DNA of 45,790 nucleotides. It comes from Planctomycetia bacterium. Lineage in GTDB: Bacteria; Planctomycetota; Planctomycetia; Pirellulales; Thermoguttaceae. Shown here one piece after another: positions 25,495-34,029 of this stretch (its first letter is position 1; every line of letters begins with the position of its first letter). The notes under the pieces are model-generated. The model saw only the letters and a program-made list of their open reading frames with translations, had not been told where the DNA came from and ran no database searches. The stretch lies in the NCBI GenBank assembly GCA_030527105.1, contig JAUNBK010000022.1, forward strand, positions 1 to 45,790. Direction: 5' to 3'. The position numbers and the translations under genes are program-made.

Positions 25495-26793
25495 ATGTTT
25501 GGCATTGTAGATTGCAACTCCTTTTTCGCGTCCTGCGAGAAGGTGTTTGTCCCTCGGTTGTGGGACAAGCCCGTGGTCGTCCTGTCGAACAACGATGGTT
25601 GCGTCGTGGCGCGGTCGCCCGAGGCGAAAAAGTTGGGTATCGCGATGGGCGTCCCTTTTTTTCAAATCCGTTCTTTGTGCGACAGCCGCAACGTGGCGGT
25701 CTTCTCGTCAAATTTCGAGTTATATGCCGACATGAGTCGGAGGGTCATGGCGTGCTTGCGACAATGGACGCCTTTTATCGAGGTCTATTCTATCGACGAG
25801 GCGTTCTTGAATCTCGACTCGACGCCCGACAGCGAGACCGAAGCGTTTCGGCACCATGTCGTCCACACGATTCGGCGTTGGACGGGAATTCCGGTCTCTT
25901 TTGGGGTCGCGCCGACAAAAACGCTCGCGAAAGTTGCCGTCCACAAAGCGAAAGAGGCGGGAGTGGAATCCGTCCTGCTCGACGGTCCCGCAGAAACGCG
26001 TCTTGCGCTCGAAACGATCCCGGTGGGCGACGTCTGGGGCGTGGGGCGGAAGCTGCGCGAGAAACTAATGCGTTCTGGGATTCGTTCTGCGTGGGACTTG
26101 AGCCAATGCGACCCGATCGCCATCCGAAGGGAATATTCGATCGTTTTGGAGCGGACGGTTCGCGAACTTCGTGGCGAGTCGTGCCTCGAGTTGGAGGACT
26201 ACGCGCCGCCGAAATACTCGATTCAGCACTCGCGTTCTTTTGGTCGAAAGGTCGAAAATCCTGCCGAGTTGTGCGAAGCCGTCTCGTCTTTTCTCGACAT
26301 TGGTGCGGCAAAACTTCGTCGATATAAACTCTACGCCGAAGCGATTCAAATCACGCTTTATGGCAATCTGAAGGAGGGACGCGGCGGCGAGGGCTACACA
26401 CCCTGGTGCGATTCCGCCACGATTCCGCTCGAGTCGGCGCAGAACGACACCTTCGCGATGATCCCACACGCGCGGCGCTGCGTCGAAAATTTGTTTCGTG
26501 AGGAGGTGTCGTACAAGAAGGCTGCCGTCACGTTTCTTTCGCTCACGAACACACGTGGGGAAAGCAAGTATCGACTCTTCGATTCCCCCGAAAAACAAGC
26601 CCAGGACGACGCGCGCGACGACGCCAGAGCGAGGCTTCTTCAAACGATCGACACCCTCCGTCGCGAGTTGGGGAACGCGAGCGTTTTAATTGCTGCGGAA
26701 GGTCTGCCGAGCGAGCGACATTGGAAGAGTCGGCAGGATCGAAAATCACCGGCGTATACGACCAAATGGTCCGACATTCCGCAGGTGAAATAG
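25495..26793 (+). CDS. umuC: Y-family DNA polymerase (UmuC-like)
   Basis: 432 aa, near the 422 aa of E. coli UmuC, the catalytic subunit of translesion polymerase V. Conserved blocks: FGIVDCNSFFASCE (first catalytic Asp), VVLSNNDGCVVARS, YSIDEAFLNLD (catalytic Asp-Glu), VSFGVAPTKTLAKVA and GVGRKLREKL (helix-hairpin-helix). AAGGAG precedes the ATG. No umuD partner is adjacent, so it is an orphan at this locus. It lies 131 nt after pnp on the same strand; a separate promoter is not obvious, nor is the palindrome seen before recA. Confidence 0.93.
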   Translation: MFGIVDCNSFFASCEKVFVPRLWDKPVVVLSNNDGCVVARSPEAKKLGIAMGVPFFQIRSLCDSRNVAVFSSNFELYADMSRRVMACLRQWTPFIEVYSIDEAFLNLDSTPDSETEAFRHHVVHTIRRWTGIPVSFGVAPTKTLAKVAVHKAKEAGVESVLLDGPAETRLALETIPVGDVWGVGRKLREKLMRSGIRSAWDLSQCDPIAIRREYSIVLERTVRELRGESCLELEDYAPPKYSIQHSRSFGRKVENPAELCEAVSSFLDIGAAKLRRYKLYAEAIQITLYGNLKEGRGGEGYTPWCDSATIPLESAQNDTFAMIPHARRCVENLFREEVSYKKAAVTFLSLTNTRGESKYRLFDSPEKQAQDDARDDARARLLQTIDTLRRELGNASVLIAAEGLPSERHWKSRQDRKSPAYTTKWSDIPQVK

Positions 26794-26997
26794 CGACGTT
26801 GAAGTTATACTGGCGTTCAAATACACGTGAGCGTCCCAAACTCACAAACTTTCCCCACCTCCCCCCCCCTGCCACCAACGCGATTTTTTGGTAAAATAAG
26901 GGTGTTGTTTTTCCGAAGTCGTCGGCATGCCTCCCTTGTGTTTCGCCTCACGAGTCGGAAAATTTCACCTATCTTGCAATATTTAAGGAGTTTTATG

Positions 26998-27792
26998 ATG
27001 AAAAAAATCATCGTCGCCAGTTTTGTTGTCCTCGTGGCTCTTGCCTCTGTCTCCCAATCGTGCGCTGACGAGTGGAAAAGCGGCATTCAGTGGGAGAAGC
27101 CCCCCGTTGTGGATCCGGGTCCAGAGACCGCCCCCGCAAATGTTCCCTCCGATGCCGTCGTCCTTTTCGGCGGAACGAGTATGGACGCGTGGAATAATGG
27201 CGAAAATTGGCCAATCAAAGAGGGCGTTGTCTACTCAGGGAAGGGTGCCGTCTCCACGAAACAATCGTTCGGTTCCGTTCAACTTCACGTCGAATTCGCC
27301 ACGCCGAGCAAAGTCTCCGGCTCAGGACAAGGACGCGGAAATAGCGGTGTTTTTTGGGGTCCCTACGAGGTGCAGGTGCTTGACTCCTACGAAAACGAAA
27401 CCTACTACGATGGTCAGTGCGGCTCCATCTACAAACAAAATCCGCCCATGGCGAACGTGTGTCGCAAGCCCGGCGAGTGGCAGAGCTACGACATCATTTT
27501 TATGCGCCCGCAATTCGACGAAAGCGGCAATCTGGTGAAACCGATGTACGTCACGGTGTTCCAAAACGGCGTATTGGTTCAAAACCACATTCAAGTGAAA
27601 GGGACGACGGCGTGGCACGAGCCGCCAGCGTACACACGGCACGAGGCGAAGATGCCGATCTCTCTTCAGGATCACGGCAATCCCGTTCGCTTCCGCAACA
27701 TTTGGCTGCGTGAAATCCCGGACACACCCGTCTGCCCGGTGGAGGAGAAGTCGCCTGTGAAACCTGCCGACATTTTTGGCTCTCAGGAGTAA
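26998..27792 (+). CDS. Secreted DUF1080 (3-keto-disaccharide hydrolase family) protein 1
   Basis: 264 aa from the second of two adjacent ATGs, 7 nt after AAGGAG. A signal peptide (MKKIIVASFVVLVALASVSQ) precedes a concanavalin-like jelly-roll domain typical of DUF1080: VVLFGGTSMDAWNNGENW, FGSVQLHVEFATP, GRGNSGVFWGPYEVQVLDSY, GEWQSYDIIFMRP and FRNIWLREI. The family is abundant in planctomycetes; characterised members hydrolyse 3-keto-glycosides. A downstream hairpin at 27821-27866 probably ends the transcript. A second, shorter paralogue is at 41373. Confidence 0.9.
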   Translation: MKKIIVASFVVLVALASVSQSCADEWKSGIQWEKPPVVDPGPETAPANVPSDAVVLFGGTSMDAWNNGENWPIKEGVVYSGKGAVSTKQSFGSVQLHVEFATPSKVSGSGQGRGNSGVFWGPYEVQVLDSYENETYYDGQCGSIYKQNPPMANVCRKPGEWQSYDIIFMRPQFDESGNLVKPMYVTVFQNGVLVQNHIQVKGTTAWHEPPAYTRHEAKMPISLQDHGNPVRFRNIWLREIPDTPVCPVEEKSPVKPADIFGSQE

Positions 27793-27820
27793 AAAACCGA
27801 GAAATCACACAAGCAAGTCG

Positions 27821-27866
27821 CGCCCTAAATCTCCGCCTTTCGGAAGAATCGTCGAGGTTTGGGGCG
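27821..27866 (+). terminator. Probable terminator hairpin after the DUF1080 gene
   Basis: CGCCCTAAATCTC (27821-27833) pairs with GAGGTTTGGGGCG (27854-27866) through 13 pairs, two of them G-U. A second small stem, AGGATAT/ATATCCT (27876-27902), with a T-rich loop follows. Confidence 0.55.
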
Positions 27867-27937
27867 TCTCTATAGAGGATATTCTTTTCTAATAGATATC
27901 CTGAAAATCCTCGTGGATTCGCTCGTCGCTCAAAACA

Positions 27938-28049
27938 TTATAATACTTCGCGTTGAAATTTCCGCTTCCGTCCGCCGTTGGAGCTTCCTCGCACCACGGC
28001 TCGCAAAACGTCGCGCAGGACGGGAATTTTAAAAGACGATGAGCATAAA
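27938..28049 (+). repeat. MITE-like palindromic element, copy E
   Basis: Full-length copy with a few inserted bases in the central hairpin (GAGCTTCCTCGCACC). It lies directly beside the second copy of the ~480-bp repeat, far from any start codon. Confidence 0.88.
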
Positions 28050-28074
28050 TTCAAACAAACGCCCATTTCCTGCT

Positions 28075-28560
28075 GTTTTTTCTCATTTTCCCAGAGAATT
28101 ATTTTCACCTTTTGCATTCGGGCGCATAAAACATGCCTCCAAAAGATTGTCGCCCAAAAAGCCTAATGTTTTAGTCCGAGTTTCATATGGCGGGGTTTGA
28201 GCGCAGAAAAAACCGTGTGAAACACACTTCAACATGGGTGCAAAAACAATTAAATTAACGCTTATCAATTTGGCTGCGGAAATTGAGCGCAGAAACCCTT
28301 TTTTCGAAAAAACATTGATCCGAAAAAATACCAAAAAAACGCCATTTTTCTCCAAAAAGAATCAAAAAATACAAAAGTACTCAAATCGTCAGACTCCTAT
28401 TTTTACGCAATATTGCATTTACTACGAATATCGGACTAAAACACTTTGAAAAAATCCCTAATCATACAACATCGTAAAATTAAGCATTTCGCAAAACACC
28501 CCTAAAAAATACCTCAAATCTTTGAATTCTCGAGATTTCGCACAAAAAACTGCCCTCGGG
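28075..28560 (-). repeat. ~480-bp AT-rich dispersed repeat, copy 2
   Basis: Reverse-complement partner of 1698-2177. The conserved inverted pair is GTTTTAGTCCG (28168-28178) and CGGACTAAAAC (28432-28442), spanning 275 nt against 274 nt in copy 1. It fills the gap between copy E and the ahpC promoter. No gene is recognised in this region. Confidence 0.8.
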
Positions 28561-28686
28561 AGTGTCCTCGGCTCCTTTATCTCCAATACACCTCTTCTCT
28601 TTTGCCCATTCCAACTAGCTGAATCTGAGGGAATCTCAATACACAAAAAATTTTTAGTTTTTCCTAAAAAACATCCCCACCCCCTC

Positions 28687-28714
28687 TTGCAACTTTTGCG
28701 AAGTTTGGTACAAT
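28687..28714 (+). promoter_or_regulatory. Promoter of ahpC
   Basis: TTGCAA (28687-28692), 16-nt spacer, TACAAT (28709-28714). The -10 lies in a partly symmetric stretch, GGTACAATGTACAAAG, which might bind a redox regulator; that part is speculative. Confidence 0.6.
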
Positions 28715-28796
28715 GTACAAAGTAACATGAAGATAATTCATGTTCAAGATTCCTAAATTTTAAGATACGGCTTTAAACAAAGAAGGAGAATCAAAA

Positions 28797-29360
28797 ATGT
28801 CACTGATTCAAAAAGAGGTTGCGGATTTTAGCGTTCAGGCTTATCATGAGGGCGCGTTCAAGGAAGTGAAAAAAGGAGATATCCTTGGGCATTGGTCGGT
28901 CTTTTTCTTCTATCCTGCGGACTTCACGTTCGTCTGCCCGACGGAATTGGAGGATCTGGCGAATAAATACGGTGAATTCCAAAAGATAGGATGCGAGATA
29001 TATTCGGTTTCGTGCGACAGCCATTTCGTACACAAAGCGTGGCACGATGCCTCCAAAACGATTCAGAAGATTCAGTATCCGATGCTCGCGGATCCGACGG
29101 GCGCGTTGGCGCGGGATTTCGACGTCATGATCGAATCCGCCGGTATGGCAGAGCGGGGAACCTTCATCGTCAATCCTGAAGGAAAGATCGTCGGGTACGA
29201 AGTGATCGCCGGAAACGTCGGACGCAATGCGGACGAGTTGCTGCGCCGCGTGCAGGCTTCCCAATTTGTCGCACAGCACGGCGACGAAGTGTGCCCCGCA
29301 AAGTGGCAGCCGGGTGCCGAGACTCTCAAGCCGAGTTTGGATTTGGTCGGGCTGTTGTAG
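28797..29360 (+). CDS. ahpC: Peroxiredoxin AhpC (alkyl hydroperoxide reductase subunit C)
   Basis: 187 aa, the same length as E. coli AhpC. It reduces hydrogen peroxide, organic hydroperoxides and peroxynitrite in the cytosol. The peroxidatic Cys is C47 in DFTFVCPTEL and the resolving Cys is C166 in DEVCPAKW. AAGGAGA precedes the ATG. The partner reductase gene follows 152 nt downstream on the same strand, so reduction by that flavoprotein is expected. Confidence 0.97.
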   Translation: MSLIQKEVADFSVQAYHEGAFKEVKKGDILGHWSVFFFYPADFTFVCPTELEDLANKYGEFQKIGCEIYSVSCDSHFVHKAWHDASKTIQKIQYPMLADPTGALARDFDVMIESAGMAERGTFIVNPEGKIVGYEVIAGNVGRNADELLRRVQASQFVAQHGDEVCPAKWQPGAETLKPSLDLVGLL

Positions 29361-29512
29361 TGTAGAATTCGTTTCGTGTGGAATTTCATCGTATTACGCG
29401 TCGCCCTACGTCTTTCACTCGGGGCGCGCGTTTTTGTCGCAACATTATTTGACAATTAACTTTATTTAACAATTAATTGGGCAACTTTAAATCGAACAGC
29501 GTGGAGAAAAGA

Positions 29513-31210
29513 ATGATGCAAGAGACTGAGGGACAAAAACCTCTGGCGGATTCCACAGAGAGCGTGGTACGGGAGGTGTCTCCCAATTTTTACGACCTTA
29601 TTATCATAGGCGCAGGATCAGCGGGACTCTCCGCCGCGATTTATATGGCGCGCGCAAAGTATAAGGTACTGGTGCTCGAGAAAGAACAGATCGGTGGTCA
29701 AATTCGAATCACGGATGAGTTGGTTAATTATCCGGGAATTTTGCGCACGGACGGTCGCGAACTCACCTCGAGAATGCGCGAGCAGGCGGAAGCATTCGGC
29801 GCGGAGTTTGCTCTTGCCGAAGTTCTGAACATGAATTTGGAGGGAGACATCAAGAAACTCTCCACCACTCGAGGGGAATATCAGGCGCTCGCGGTGGTTC
29901 TTGCAGTCGGTGCCAACCCGCGCAAGGTCGGATTCAAAGGCGAGAAGGAATTTCAAGGGCACGGAGTCGCGTACTGCGCAACGTGCGACGGAGAATTCTT
30001 CTCTGGCAAGCCGGTTTTTGTCCTCGGCGGAGGTTTTGCAGCCGTGGAGGAAGGGATATTTTTGGCGAAATACGCAAGCCACGTCCGTCTCGTCGTCCGC
30101 GGAGAGAATTTCTCCTGCGCAAAAACCGTGGCGGACAAATTGTTAGGAATGAAAAACGTCGACGCAATCTTCAACACGGAACTCGTGGAACTTCAGGGGG
30201 ACGCTATGCCGCAGAAGGCGCTCTTTCGGAATCGACGGACTGGCGAAACCTCGGAATTTGTCGATCAAAACGGATTCGGCGTCTTCGTTTTCGCGGGATA
30301 CGTTCCGAATACGCAGTGGCTCCCAAAAACGATCGAGCTTGACCCGGCTGGGTACATCCTGACGGACAGAAACCAAAAAACGAACCTTGACGGCGTTTAT
30401 GCTGCTGGCGACGTGTGTGTGAAGAACCTGCGACAGGTCGTCACGGCGGTTGCCGATGGCGCAATTGCGGCAACTGCCGCAGAAAAACACGTTTCAAACC
30501 TGCACGAGAAATTAGGCATCCCGGAGTTGGAGACTCGACCCGCTCGACACAAGCCGTCACTCGAAACTCTGGCAGAATCGAAAGACGAGCGCGGGTTTCT
30601 CGACGCGCAAATGCGGAGCCAACTCAAAGCCGTGTTCGAGAAATTTGAGAATCCAATCCTTCTCAAGGCGTGGCTCAATGAGGCGCCACTGTCGGCAGAG
30701 ATCGTCGGGTTTTTGGAAGAATTGACGTCGCTCACCAACCGGGTGACGTGGACGCGCGCAGAGGGTACGAGCGAGGGAGAGGCGCCAGAAATCGCGCCTT
30801 CTATTGAAATTTGTCGCGCTGATGGTTCCTCTGTCGGGATTCATTTCCATGGCGTGCCAGGTGGGCACGAAATAAACTCCTTCATCGTCGCAATGTACAA
30901 CGTCGCGGGACCGGGACAAGCTATTGATGAGGAGACAAAAATCAAAATTCAGGCGCTTGAAAAGAAAACGAGCGTTCGGATTCTTGTCTCGTTGTCGTGT
31001 ACGATGTGTCCCGAGACCGTCATGTCCGCGCAACGAATTGCATCGCTTTCCGACAACGTGTCGGCAGAGATGATCGACATGGCGCATTTTCCCGAGTGGA
31101 AAGAAAAATACAACGTCATGAGTGTTCCTTGTACGATTATAAACGATTCGAAAGTCGTTTTTGGGAAGAAAAACCTTCAGGAAGTTTTGAACATCATCGC
31201 TCAGGACTAA
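29513..31210 (+). CDS. AhpF-like flavoprotein disulfide reductase with permuted domain order
   Basis: 565 aa from the ATG at 29513 (an ATG at 29516 is equally placed; GGAG lies 6-9 nt upstream). The N-terminal half is a thioredoxin-reductase module: FAD site DLIIIGAGSAGLSAAIYMAR, redox pair CATCD, NAD(P)H site VFVLGGGFAAVEEG and GVYAAGDVC. After a linker (about 330-360) the C-terminal ~200 residues match the tandem-thioredoxin-fold domain usually found at the N-terminus of AhpF, with its redox pair in SLSCTMCPETV and a cis-Pro region MSVPCTIIN. Canonical AhpF has the reverse order. Next to ahpC, it most likely passes electrons from NAD(P)H via FAD and both CxxC pairs to AhpC. Confidence 0.92.
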   Translation: MMQETEGQKPLADSTESVVREVSPNFYDLIIIGAGSAGLSAAIYMARAKYKVLVLEKEQIGGQIRITDELVNYPGILRTDGRELTSRMREQAEAFGAEFALAEVLNMNLEGDIKKLSTTRGEYQALAVVLAVGANPRKVGFKGEKEFQGHGVAYCATCDGEFFSGKPVFVLGGGFAAVEEGIFLAKYASHVRLVVRGENFSCAKTVADKLLGMKNVDAIFNTELVELQGDAMPQKALFRNRRTGETSEFVDQNGFGVFVFAGYVPNTQWLPKTIELDPAGYILTDRNQKTNLDGVYAAGDVCVKNLRQVVTAVADGAIAATAAEKHVSNLHEKLGIPELETRPARHKPSLETLAESKDERGFLDAQMRSQLKAVFEKFENPILLKAWLNEAPLSAEIVGFLEELTSLTNRVTWTRAEGTSEGEAPEIAPSIEICRADGSSVGIHFHGVPGGHEINSFIVAMYNVAGPGQAIDEETKIKIQALEKKTSVRILVSLSCTMCPETVMSAQRIASLSDNVSAEMIDMAHFPEWKEKYNVMSVPCTIINDSKVVFGKKNLQEVLNIIAQD

Positions 31211-31221
31211 GAACAGGCACT

Positions 31222-31248
31222 GCGGGGCGGGTGATTTTCCCGCCTCGC
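31222..31248. terminator. Bidirectional terminator hairpin
   Basis: GCGGGGCGGG (31222-31231) pairs with CCCGCCTCGC (31239-31248), one G-U pair, loop TGATTTT, followed by AAATTTTG. It separates the convergent AhpF-like and aldo-keto reductase genes. Confidence 0.65.
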
Positions 31249-31271
31249 AAATTTTGTCCAGATGTTTGGGA

Positions 31272-32213
31272 CTATACGGAGGCTTCTGCTTTCATCGCTT
31301 TGAGCGTGTTTTCGACGTTCAGGAGGAATTCGTCTACGTGAGCGCGCTCCTCAAATCCAACGATCATGGTGTCTATGGTTCCGAGGCGCACGACCGCTTC
31401 CGTCGAGGCGCGTCTTCCCTCAGGCGTTTTGATCCCACCCTCGCCCAAAACCTTCATGGCGACGAGTCCCTTGCCATTTTTCTTCGCGAGCCTCGTGACG
31501 TCGGCAGTTTCGTCCCAAGTTCCGTCCATGCGCATGTTCGCGTTGTTGATTCGGATGTGGAACGCATCGATCCAAGGCAATTCTGCCGCTTGTTTTGCCG
31601 CCGCCAGAGAGTGGCACGAAATCCCATGTGCGCGAATCAAACCTCGCTCCTTGAGTTTCTCCAACATCTCCATTTGGTGCGCTAAATCCGTGGTCCAACG
31701 TGTGTTGAAGATGCAATGGAGCTGAACCATGTCGATATAATCCGTGTGCAGCTCGCGCAAGAAACGCTCCACGAGCACGTCGGCAAGAGGGCGCTCTTTT
31801 TCAGGCACGCCGCCCGGATGGCACCAAATTTTGGTGCTCAACGTCATTTGGTCTCGCGGTTTGTTGGCGAGCGCGCCCGCGACCAACTGGTGGGTACCAT
31901 ACATGTCCGCCAAATCAAAAAAGCGGATTCCGCAGTCGTAGCAATAGCGAATGATGTCCACCGCCTTTTCGCGATTCATTCGAGTGAGATTGCATTGTCG
32001 ATTGCCACCGTGGACGCCAGTTCCGAGTCCGACGCGCGAGGTTTTGATTTGAGGAGTGAGTGCGACCGTGGCAACGGGATCCGTCGAAAAGTCGGACGCC
32101 ACGACTGCCGCTTGGTCGAGCGTTTCTGCCGCCATGAGCGGGGAAATCAGGTTGGGGAGAGCCGCCACGCCGAGACCAGCGAGCGTTTTTTCCAAAAATT
32201 CACGTCGTTTCAT
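31272..32213 (-). CDS. Tat-exported aldo/keto reductase
   Basis: 313 aa. A twin-arginine signal (MKRREFLEKTLAGLGVAALP) directs the folded protein across the inner membrane. The remainder is an AKR barrel: GLGTGVHGG, then FFDLADMYGTHQLV (Asp and catalytic Tyr), STKIW (Lys) and VQLHCIF (His) complete the usual tetrad, and VGFEERAHVDEFL closes the C-terminus. An NAD(P)H-dependent enzyme outside the cytosol would need a bound cofactor; Tat export permits that. AAAGGA precedes the ATG. A MITE-like element separates it from the co-directional upstream gene. Confidence 0.9.
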   Translation of the reverse strand: MKRREFLEKTLAGLGVAALPNLISPLMAAETLDQAAVVASDFSTDPVATVALTPQIKTSRVGLGTGVHGGNRQCNLTRMNREKAVDIIRYCYDCGIRFFDLADMYGTHQLVAGALANKPRDQMTLSTKIWCHPGGVPEKERPLADVLVERFLRELHTDYIDMVQLHCIFNTRWTTDLAHQMEMLEKLKERGLIRAHGISCHSLAAAKQAAELPWIDAFHIRINNANMRMDGTWDETADVTRLAKKNGKGLVAMKVLGEGGIKTPEGRRASTEAVVRLGTIDTMIVGFEERAHVDEFLLNVENTLKAMKAEASV

Positions 32214-32234
32214 CTTTTTATTTTCCTTTCGGGG

Positions 32235-32345
32235 TTATATAATACTTCACGTTAAAATTTCCGGTTCCGTCCGCCGTTGGAGCTACGCACCACGGGTCGC
32301 AAAACATCGCGCAGAACAGGAATTTTAACGCGCAATGAGTATAAA
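32235..32345 (+). repeat. MITE-like palindromic element, copy F
   Basis: Full-length copy; the left TATAATAC end lies about 22 nt before the aldo-keto reductase ATG and the right end 19 nt after the stop of the upstream gene. It therefore occupies nearly the whole intergenic space. Confidence 0.9.
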
Positions 32346-32363
32346 TGGTGAGATTGTAAAAAA

Positions 32364-33968
32364 TCATCTTTTCTTTGATTTGGATTTGTTCTTCTTTTTC
32401 GATTTATTGGATTTGTCCGAATTTTTCGAGTTCTTTTTCTCCTCGACATTTTCACTTGTCGGGGAGTCCTCAGACTTTGGCTCTGGTTCAGGCTCCGGCT
32501 CCGCGCCCCAATTGGTAAAATCCGGCTCCGCCACGACATCCCACCCGACTTCGTTGAGCGACTGCCCATTGGGGAGCGAGAATCGACGATCGTGCTCACG
32601 CCTTCGGAAAAACTCGTCTTTGTGCGTCGAATAGCAATAAAAAACGGTGCAAATTGCCATAATGGAGCTAAAAAGCGTGATACTTATGACGTTAAACCAA
32701 AACCAGTCGAAAGGCTCGCCGGGCTGGGTGAGTTTCGGGCAGCTCCCGATAAGAAGCGGCGCGTATCGCGAAATAGTTTCTCCCTTTTCGTCTCGACCTT
32801 TGTACGTCCAAGTGTTGAAGAAGAAAACGGGCACGGAAATATCGGCGTAGAATCCCGAGCCGCCGCCGGGAGAAAGCTCGGGAGGGAGCGACGTCGTCAA
32901 AATAGCGATCGGCTGCTGCGGCGCCTCGTCGCAATACATCCATATTTCATAATAGTGCGTTATTCCGAATCGGTTTTGGATATCCTCATCATCGACGCGA
33001 ACCATCGTAATTCGCCTCGCAAGTCCATGCAGGTGGAAGAAATTTCCGCGCTCCGCCAGCGGGTTCGAGAAAAATGGTCGCACGGAGCTGAAGGAAGTTT
33101 CTGGCTCGAAACGCTCTTTTGGCGCATTTTCGCGATTTTTTTGAATGATTTCTTCGTATTCATCGGAGGAAATTCGCGCTGCCGCCGCCATCATTTGGTA
33201 GAAGCACTCGCGATTGCGCATGGTGAGACGCATGTCGCGCCTTCGGGGACTTTTCGCATCCTCCTCCGGTTCCTCTCGATCCAAATCGTCGAGCAGCCCA
33301 TAATCAAATTCCGCGTTCCCCAACTCGGAATCAGGATACCACGCCAAGCGCGTCGTGAGCATATAGAAGGAATTTCCCTCTCCTTTTTTCAAAAAGATCG
33401 CATTTGCGCCGACCTGAATTCCCTCCGGCGTTTGTTTGCCAAATTTCAAAAAATGTCGCGGAATTTGCGAGCAGAAGAGATGAATCGTGCGCCCCGAGGC
33501 GAGTTCCACATCGCACAAAAAATACTCCGAGACGCCGTAGCGTTCGAGCGCTTCTTCCGGCGCGCGAAGTTTGGTCATATTTTTCAAGGTGCCGCGCAAG
33601 TGGAAGAGGTCGAAACGTTGTCGATTCAGCTCAAACGCAGAGAAATTGTCGAACGCATCCAAATCGCTTTGAGGACGTCTCCAAGGCTCGAGGACGCCCA
33701 GATCGATTTGCGCCAAGCGATATTGAAAAAAGAGCAGATCCTCGCCGGGCAGCCAAGCAGCGCCATCGAGGTAGCTTTCGCGCACGGAATTACTCACGTT
33801 GAAAATATCCCAATAATCTTGAATCGACTCCAACGGCGGCTGCGGATTGGGGAGTTCCTGAGGGAAAAATTCAACCTCACCCCCACCTTCTCCCCGCGCA
33901 ACAAATGGAGCGAAGCCAAGAAATAGGCAAAACGACAAGACAAGAAACAAGCGGACTCGATTTTTCAT
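32364..33968 (-). CDS. Signal-peptide protein with C-terminal TM and Lys-rich cytosolic tail, unknown function
   Basis: 534 aa from the ATG at 33968, chosen for GAGGAGA about 10 nt upstream (the TTG at 33986 lies inside that site). A signal peptide (about 1-26) starts a large exported domain with many aromatic residues and Arg-rich stretches; a second hydrophobic helix near residues 435-460 (FWFNVISITLFSSIMAICTV) anchors it. The C-terminal tail is acidic-Pro (AEPEPEPEPK), then a run of Lys/Ser repeats. Topology suggests an exterior domain and a basic cytosolic tail. No family recognised. Confidence 0.82.
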   Translation of the reverse strand: MKNRVRLFLVLSFCLFLGFAPFVARGEGGGEVEFFPQELPNPQPPLESIQDYWDIFNVSNSVRESYLDGAAWLPGEDLLFFQYRLAQIDLGVLEPWRRPQSDLDAFDNFSAFELNRQRFDLFHLRGTLKNMTKLRAPEEALERYGVSEYFLCDVELASGRTIHLFCSQIPRHFLKFGKQTPEGIQVGANAIFLKKGEGNSFYMLTTRLAWYPDSELGNAEFDYGLLDDLDREEPEEDAKSPRRRDMRLTMRNRECFYQMMAAAARISSDEYEEIIQKNRENAPKERFEPETSFSSVRPFFSNPLAERGNFFHLHGLARRITMVRVDDEDIQNRFGITHYYEIWMYCDEAPQQPIAILTTSLPPELSPGGGSGFYADISVPVFFFNTWTYKGRDEKGETISRYAPLLIGSCPKLTQPGEPFDWFWFNVISITLFSSIMAICTVFYCYSTHKDEFFRRREHDRRFSLPNGQSLNEVGWDVVAEPDFTNWGAEPEPEPEPKSEDSPTSENVEEKKNSKNSDKSNKSKKKNKSKSKKR

Positions 33969-34029
33969 TCGACATCGTCTCCTCAATGCGACAGGTTGAT
34001 TTTAACACTATTATTCTAACGCAAGGCGT

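Noticed and set aside
32592..33926. 444-codon open frame on the plus strand
   Set aside because: It lies antisense to the signal-peptide protein gene, lacks a ribosome binding site and has no recognisable motif; a frame shadow in GC-biased codons.
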